From: Acidobacteriota bacterium
GTDB lineage: Bacteria > Actinomycetota > Acidimicrobiia > Acidimicrobiales > RAAP-2
Assembly (NCBI GenBank): GCA_018971385.1
Contig: JAGXAY010000003.1
Coordinates: forward strand, 1 to 64,000
Reading direction: 5' to 3'
Length of the DNA: 64,000 bases
The stretch's first letter is position 1; every line of letters starts with the position of its first letter. The translations under genes and the position numbers were made by a program. The notes beneath the pieces were generated by a model. That model did not search any database, was not told where the DNA came from, and saw only the letters and a list, made by a program, of their open reading frames with translations. Of the stretch, positions 58,788 through 64,000 are shown piece after piece.

Positions 58788-59777
58788 TTACAGCAGAAGA
58801 GAGTTCCACTCCTCGTCACCGAGCGGAGCGAGCTTGGTGGCACCCCCACGCTCGACGACGACCGAGGCCGAGTCCAGGTAGGACACGTGGTCGAGGCCGA
58901 CTTTTCGCCACGGTCCGAAGAGGACCCGACCGGGTCCGTCGTGCGAGTAGATGGCCCTCACAAGAAGTTCACTCTCCGAACCCGCGAGGACGACGGCCGG
59001 TCGCACCTTGGACGTCAACTCGACAACCGCCGTCTCGAGAGAGTCGAACGGAACCTCGGCGGTCACCACCCACCCCGCGAGCGGGTCCAGGGTGGAGTAA
59101 CGGGCCGACTGGGCGGGAGTCAAGCGAGCCGGCCGGCGCGTGACCTCGAGATCGAGTGGGGTGAGAGGCGCTGGCGTAGGTTCCAGTCTGGTGACGGGAC
59201 TGGCCTTTTTCTTGTGGGGCTTCGCCGTCACGGGTGCCCGCTTTTTCTTCGCCTTCAGCGCTTCCTTCCGGGCGCGTCGCTGCTCACGCACCTCTTCGGA
59301 GGTCTCCTTCGGACGAAGTAACGACGTCGTACCGGCTGTCACGGTCAACTCGGGGAGAGTGAGGTCCGAGTCCTCCTCGAGGAGGCGCCGACAGTGAGCG
59401 GCCGCCGGAAACTCTTGACCCACCGCGTAGGCCAAGACAGCCACGGTGCTATTGACATCCAATCCATTCTCCCGCACGGTCGCGATGGCGTCTCGCAACT
59501 GTTCGTACGACGGACTGTCCGCGTGGTCACCGAGAGCCTCGATGACCTTTTCCAGAGGATCCACGGCCAGAACTTCGAGAAGTCCCGCCACCGCGTCGAG
59601 TGGGGCACCCGCCGCGAAGGCGGCGACGTCACGCTTGACCTGCAGTTGACGCAGGGGAACGACGACAACGGCCGACAGACGAACATTCGAGAGATTAAAG
59701 CTGTCCACCACGTTCAAAATGGCGTCGGCGTCAATCTTGACGAGTGCTCGGCGCATGATGTCGTGGGATGTGGACAC
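58788..59777 (-). CDS. Hypothetical protein with central Lys/Arg-rich linker
   Basis: 329 aa; helical N-terminal region, RRARKEALKAKKKRAPVTAKPHKKK linker, C-terminal globular region. Confidence 0.65.
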   Translation of the reverse strand: MSTSHDIMRRALVKIDADAILNVVDSFNLSNVRLSAVVVVPLRQLQVKRDVAAFAAGAPLDAVAGLLEVLAVDPLEKVIEALGDHADSPSYEQLRDAIATVRENGLDVNSTVAVLAYAVGQEFPAAAHCRRLLEEDSDLTLPELTVTAGTTSLLRPKETSEEVREQRRARKEALKAKKKRAPVTAKPHKKKASPVTRLEPTPAPLTPLDLEVTRRPARLTPAQSARYSTLDPLAGWVVTAEVPFDSLETAVVELTSKVRPAVVLAGSESELLVRAIYSHDGPGRVLFGPWRKVGLDHVSYLDSASVVVERGGATKLAPLGDEEWNSLLL

Positions 59778-59878
59778 GTCACTTCTCCTCAGTCGTTTCC
59801 CTCGCGGGACTTCCCAGGGTACTCGTCGACGCTCACTCCCAGCGGGCAGAGCCCTAAGCCAGCCCTCGCTGACGGGGC

Positions 59879-61021
59879 CTAACCGAGAAGATGCTTAGCG
59901 ATTACGATTCGCTGGATTTGATTGGTCCCCTCGTAGATCTGGGTAATCTTCGCGTCACGCATGAACCGCTCGACCGGAAAGTCCGTGGTGTAGCCGTATC
60001 CGCCAAAGAGCTGGACCGCGTCGGTCGTCACGCTCATCGCCACGTCGGAGGCGAACGCCTTGGCCGCCGCCGACAGATAGGAGAGATTCCGATCGGGGTC
60101 TCCCTCGTCCACCGCCGAGCAGGCTCGGTAGACGAGAGTCCTCGCCGCCTCGGTCTTCATGGCCATGTCCGCGAGCATGAAGCGAAGCCCCTGAAAGTCC
60201 GCAATCGGATGTCCGAACGCTCTCCGTTCACCCATGTAGCGCTGGGCCGCGTCGATGGCCGCCTGAGCAATGCCGACGGCCTGGGCGCCGATGGTCGAGC
60301 GACTCCGATCAAGAGTGTGCATGGCGATCGCGAAACCCTGCCCCTCCTCCCCAATGCGGTGAGTCGCGGGAACGCGCACGTGGTCGAATCGCACCTCTCC
60401 TGTCGGAGACCCCCGCAGACCGAGTTTGTCCTCCTTCTTCGGAAACTCCAGCCCCCAGTCTTTGTCCACGAGGAAGCAGGAGATGCCGTGGGCGCCCGCC
60501 CCCGGATTGGTCACCGCGAAGATGGTGTAGGTCTGGGAGACGCCGGCGTTGGTGATCCAGTACTTCGAACCGGTGAGGACGTACTCGTCACCGTCTCGTT
60601 CGGCCCGCGAGGTCATCGCCGCGACATCACTACCGGCGTCGGCTTCGGACAGGCAGTAACTCGCCTGAATCTCTCCCGACGCAATAAGGGGCAGATACGT
60701 ACGACGCAGATCGTCGGAGCCGAAATTCATCACGGGCAACATGCCCAGTTTGGAGATCAGAACAGTGACGGACGTGGACGCGCACCCGCGCGCCAACTCC
60801 TCCGCACAGACGGCCTGAGTGACCATGTCGGCGCCCTGACCGCCGTACTCTTCGGGAACCCACAGTGAGGTGAGCCCCATCTCGACGCACGCGTCAAAAC
60901 TGGCCCGGGGAAAGGACTGCTCCCGGTCGTAGTGGGCGGCATGCGGGGCCACCTTCGCGTCCACGAAATCGTGAAGAACGTCGCGAAATGCTCGCTGCTC
61001 CTCGCTCAGGCCAAGACTCAC
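59879..61021 (-). CDS. Acyl-CoA dehydrogenase
   Basis: YCLSEADAGSDVAAMTSRAERDGDEYVLTGSKYWITNAG, QLFGGYGYTTDFPVERFMRDAKITQIYEGTNQIQRIVIAKHLLG. Confidence 0.97.
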   Translation of the reverse strand: MSLGLSEEQRAFRDVLHDFVDAKVAPHAAHYDREQSFPRASFDACVEMGLTSLWVPEEYGGQGADMVTQAVCAEELARGCASTSVTVLISKLGMLPVMNFGSDDLRRTYLPLIASGEIQASYCLSEADAGSDVAAMTSRAERDGDEYVLTGSKYWITNAGVSQTYTIFAVTNPGAGAHGISCFLVDKDWGLEFPKKEDKLGLRGSPTGEVRFDHVRVPATHRIGEEGQGFAIAMHTLDRSRSTIGAQAVGIAQAAIDAAQRYMGERRAFGHPIADFQGLRFMLADMAMKTEAARTLVYRACSAVDEGDPDRNLSYLSAAAKAFASDVAMSVTTDAVQLFGGYGYTTDFPVERFMRDAKITQIYEGTNQIQRIVIAKHLLG

Positions 61022-61036
61022 TCCCCCACCTTTCGA

Positions 61037-61456
61037 CTACGTCGTGACGGTTCCCTCGAGGTCCACGGAGTCCACGAAGCGACGTTGAGCCGGGTAGCTG
61101 TGCCCGACTCCGGCCAACTCCGACATACGTGACGTGGCCACCGCCTTCGCCCAGGCCACGTCACTCGGACTCGGCGCTCGTCGGTCCGCCCCGGCCCGCT
61201 TCGCGGCGAGTACGGCCACCGCGGTCACGAGATCGTGGTGGGACGCGGGTGGGGTCACCTCGACACCCTCGAGCGCCCGGCGCGCCATCACGAAGGCGTA
61301 GCCCTCGTTGGGAGCCGGGGTACCACGTAGCGGCCCCGCTCCGGGGTGTCGAGTGAGACCCGGCTTCGCCAGTCGGGTACCGTCCGGACTCGCCGGGCGC
61401 TGCGTCGCTCGAACCTGCGCGGTGCGCGAGGCGGGACTAAAGAAGGGCTGGGTCAC
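61037..61456 (-). CDS. Hypothetical protein (139 aa)
   Basis: Leaderless-type promoter TAGGCT-CGCGAC-GTG directly upstream; operon-like spacing to the acyl-CoA dehydrogenase gene. Confidence 0.6.
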   Translation of the reverse strand: MTQPFFSPASRTAQVRATQRPASPDGTRLAKPGLTRHPGAGPLRGTPAPNEGYAFVMARRALEGVEVTPPASHHDLVTAVAVLAAKRAGADRRAPSPSDVAWAKAVATSRMSELAGVGHSYPAQRRFVDSVDLEGTVTT

Positions 61457-61462
61457 GTCGCG

Positions 61463-61468
61463 AGCCTA
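61463..61468 (-). promoter_or_regulatory. Putative -10 (TAGGCT), leaderless
   Basis: TAGGCT-CGCGAC-GTG on the minus strand. Confidence 0.5.
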
Positions 61469-61469
61469 C

Positions 61470-62399
61470 TCAGACGCAGTAGGTCAGCCAGTTCTCGTAG
61501 CGAGGTTCCGTACCGCGCACGGCGGCGAAGTACGTCGCCTGGACGGCCTTGGTCACGGGACCGGGCTGGCCCGCCCCCACCACGCGGTCGTCGACGGAGG
61601 CGATGGGCACTACTTCGGCCGCCGTGCCCGTGAGGAACGCCTCGTCGGCGGCGTAGAGGTCGTCACGCCGAAGAGCCTCGAAGCTCACCTCGTAGCCGAG
61701 GTCCCGGGCAATGGTGGTGATGGAGTTCTGGGTGATTCCGCGCAGAGCACCGGCCTCCGACGGGGGCGGCGTCACGATGGACGAGCCGTAGACGACGAAG
61801 AGGTTCTCCCCCGTGCACTCGGAAACGTGACCATCGTGACCGAGGAGGATCGCCTCGTCGTAACCGGCCTTCACCGCTTCGACCTTGGCGAGAGAGGAGT
61901 TGACGTATCCACCGACCGTCTTCGACGCGGTCGGCATCGCGACCGGGGAGTGACGGATCCACGACGAGATCTTCATCCGCACCCCGTTCGCCACTCCCTC
62001 GTCACCGAGGTAGGCCCCCCACGGCCAGGCGGCAATCGCCGTGTTGACCGGCGAGTTGAGGTGGTAGATCCCCATCTCGCCGTAACCCAAATACACCAGA
62101 GGTCGGAGGTAACACCCGTTCACGAGGTCGTTCACCTTCACCACCTCGACCGCGGCGTCACAGAGTTCGTCGACGGAGTAGGGCAGGTCGATCATCAAGA
62201 TCTTGCAGGAGAGGTGGAGTCGCTCCATGTGCTCGCGCAAGCGAAAAATCGCCGGACCCTTCGGGGTCGGGTACGCCCGGATGCCTTCGAACGCCCCCGT
62301 GCCGTAGTGCAGAGTGTGACTCAACACGTGAGTCGTCGCTTGCTCCCAGTCGACGAGCTGACCGTCGAACCAGATCTTCTTGGTGGGCGTGATGGGCAT
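61470..62399 (-). CDS. ilvE: Branched-chain amino acid aminotransferase
   Basis: IWFDGQLVDWEQATTHVLSHTLHYGTGAFEGIRAY, KVEAVKAGYDEAILLGHDGHVSECTGENLFVV. Confidence 0.96.
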   Translation of the reverse strand: MPITPTKKIWFDGQLVDWEQATTHVLSHTLHYGTGAFEGIRAYPTPKGPAIFRLREHMERLHLSCKILMIDLPYSVDELCDAAVEVVKVNDLVNGCYLRPLVYLGYGEMGIYHLNSPVNTAIAAWPWGAYLGDEGVANGVRMKISSWIRHSPVAMPTASKTVGGYVNSSLAKVEAVKAGYDEAILLGHDGHVSECTGENLFVVYGSSIVTPPPSEAGALRGITQNSITTIARDLGYEVSFEALRRDDLYAADEAFLTGTAAEVVPIASVDDRVVGAGQPGPVTKAVQATYFAAVRGTEPRYENWLTYCV

Positions 62400-63415
62400 T
62401 ACAACCTCTCTAACAAGTTCTCGAGAATCCCTGACGTGCCGAGCGCGACAGGGTCTCCGTCAAAGTCTCTCACGGCGTGCGACACTCGGCGCGCCGCGTC
62501 CTCCTCGCCCAGGTGTTCCAACATCAACACGGCCGACGACACCGCCGCCAGGGGGTTAGCCATATTGCGACCCACGATGTCGTGGGCGGCCCCGTGCACG
62601 GGCTCGAAGAGGGAGGCTCCGGTGCGGTCCGGGTTCAAGTTGGCACTCGCGGCGTAGCCGATTCCCCCGCTCACCGCTCCCGCCAGGTCGGAAAGAATGT
62701 CGCCGAAGAGGTTGTCGGTGACGATGACGTTGTATCGACGGGGATCTTCGACGAGGTAGATGCAGGCGGCGTCCACGTGCTGGTAGTCCACGTCGACCCC
62801 GGGAAACTCCCCCGCCACCTCGTTCACGACTCGACTCCACAAATCACCAGCGAACGTCAGCACGTTCGTCTTGTGGACGAGGGTGACCTTCGGGGCGGCG
62901 GAGCGCTCCGCCCGCTGGAAGGCGTAGCGCACGCAACGCTCCACGCCGAATCGGGAGTTCACCGAGCCTTGAGTGGCAATCTCGTGGGGAGTCCCTCGGC
63001 GAAGGAAACCACCCTCTCCGGCGTAGGGACCCTCCGTGTTCTCCCGCACGATGGCGAACTCGCAGCCCTCCGCGAGCGAGCCCGCCACCCCGCGAAAGGG
63101 GCGGTAGTTCACGTAGAGATCGAGACCGAATCGCATCTTCAGCAACAGTCCGCGCTCGAGGGTACCCCCCGGAATCCGAGTGTCCCCAATGGCCGGGCCG
63201 ACGGCTCCGAGCATGATGGCGTCAAATCCGCGCAGCGTCTCGAGAGTGGCGTCATCCAGCACGAAACCGTCGCGGAGGAAACGAGCCGCCCCGAGGTCGA
63301 AAGAGGTCTCCTCCACCGCCACCCCAGCTGCTCGGACGACGGCGAGGGCCGCGGCCGTCACCTCCGGTCCAATGCCGTCGCCCCCGATGACCGCGATACG
63401 GTAGGTCTGAGTCAC
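62399..63415 (-). CDS. leuB: 3-isopropylmalate dehydrogenase
   Basis: [79 protein letters not shown] with SD GGAGG. Confidence 0.92.
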   Translation of the reverse strand: MTQTYRIAVIGGDGIGPEVTAAALAVVRAAGVAVEETSFDLGAARFLRDGFVLDDATLETLRGFDAIMLGAVGPAIGDTRIPGGTLERGLLLKMRFGLDLYVNYRPFRGVAGSLAEGCEFAIVRENTEGPYAGEGGFLRRGTPHEIATQGSVNSRFGVERCVRYAFQRAERSAAPKVTLVHKTNVLTFAGDLWSRVVNEVAGEFPGVDVDYQHVDAACIYLVEDPRRYNVIVTDNLFGDILSDLAGAVSGGIGYAASANLNPDRTGASLFEPVHGAAHDIVGRNMANPLAAVSSAVLMLEHLGEEDAARRVSHAVRDFDGDPVALGTSGILENLLERL

Positions 63416-63522
63416 GTTGCCTCCTCGTTCCGCCTCTATTCTGCAGACTCGGCGGGAGACGAGGCAAAACCAACAACCCGACCCCCGGTAAACTTCCCCT
63501 CTCATAGAGACAGGACGGCGCC

Positions 63523-63999
63523 ATGTCGCAGGACATTCACCGCATCACCCAAGCCACCCTCGATAAGTTGCGCGAGGAGTACCACCATCTGACGACGGTG
63601 GGTCGCACCGAGATTGCGCGCGTCATCGAAGCTGCTCGATCCCTCGGGGACCTCTCTGAGAATGGGGACTATCACGCCGCGAAGGATGAACAGGGCAAGA
63701 TGGAAGCCCGGATTCGCCAGATTGATCAGGTGATTCGTAACCACGAAATTGTCGAACGCGACGAGGAGTCTGGTGAAGTGCGCCACGCCTCCGTCGTCGC
63801 CGTGATCTACGACGGAGACAGCGCCGACGACGCCCAGGAGTTCTTCATTGGATCCATCGAGGAGAAGCCCGACGGCATCCTGGTCGCCTCGCCGGCCTCG
63901 CCCCTCGGGTCGGCCCTACTCGGACATCGAGTGGGTGACACGGTGGAGTACGAAGCGCCCAACGGGGCGATGCGAGTGACGATTGTGGGGTTGCGCTAA
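63523..63999 (+). CDS. greA: Transcription elongation factor GreA
   Basis: [62 protein letters not shown]. Confidence 0.97.
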   Translation: MSQDIHRITQATLDKLREEYHHLTTVGRTEIARVIEAARSLGDLSENGDYHAAKDEQGKMEARIRQIDQVIRNHEIVERDEESGEVRHASVVAVIYDGDSADDAQEFFIGSIEEKPDGILVASPASPLGSALLGHRVGDTVEYEAPNGAMRVTIVGLR

Positions 64000-64000
64000 T

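Overview
High-GC actinobacterial chromosome segment. Gene content and dense leaderless-type promoters suggest an Acidimicrobiia-like lineage, but this is an inference with no marker gene checked. The window is densely packed and mostly housekeeping: peptide ABC transporter, rnhB, cofC, fused pafBC, moaC, dxs, msrB, ftsEX, prfB, secA, rmlD, birA, accA-type carboxylase, MCM-like mutase, pepA, cobalamin adenosyltransferase, metH, lipoate/E2/E3 cluster, split suf cluster with two sufC genes, prolyl oligopeptidase, mutY, NlpC/P60, Lgt-like, ilvE, leuB, greA. I saw no rRNA, tRNA, CRISPR array, transposase or integrase. The most unusual part is about 5.7-8.5 kb. It holds a Lys/Ala-repeat mini-protein, an intergenic array of four inverted repeats, a soluble VirD4/TraG-like ATPase without an N-terminal membrane region, and a convergent, overlapping, helicase-less TrwC/MobF-type relaxase directly downstream of the fused DNA-damage regulator pafBC. 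Other notable items: a LipB-LipA single-chain fusion, an uncharacterised Cys-rich protein inside the suf operon, two divergent SufC paralogues, rhodanese-MoeB in reversed domain order, a divergent Lgt-like protein, an E2 with DHRVCDP in place of DHRxxDG, and a recurrent TANNNT-(6-9 nt)-start-codon arrangement before at least 17 genes.
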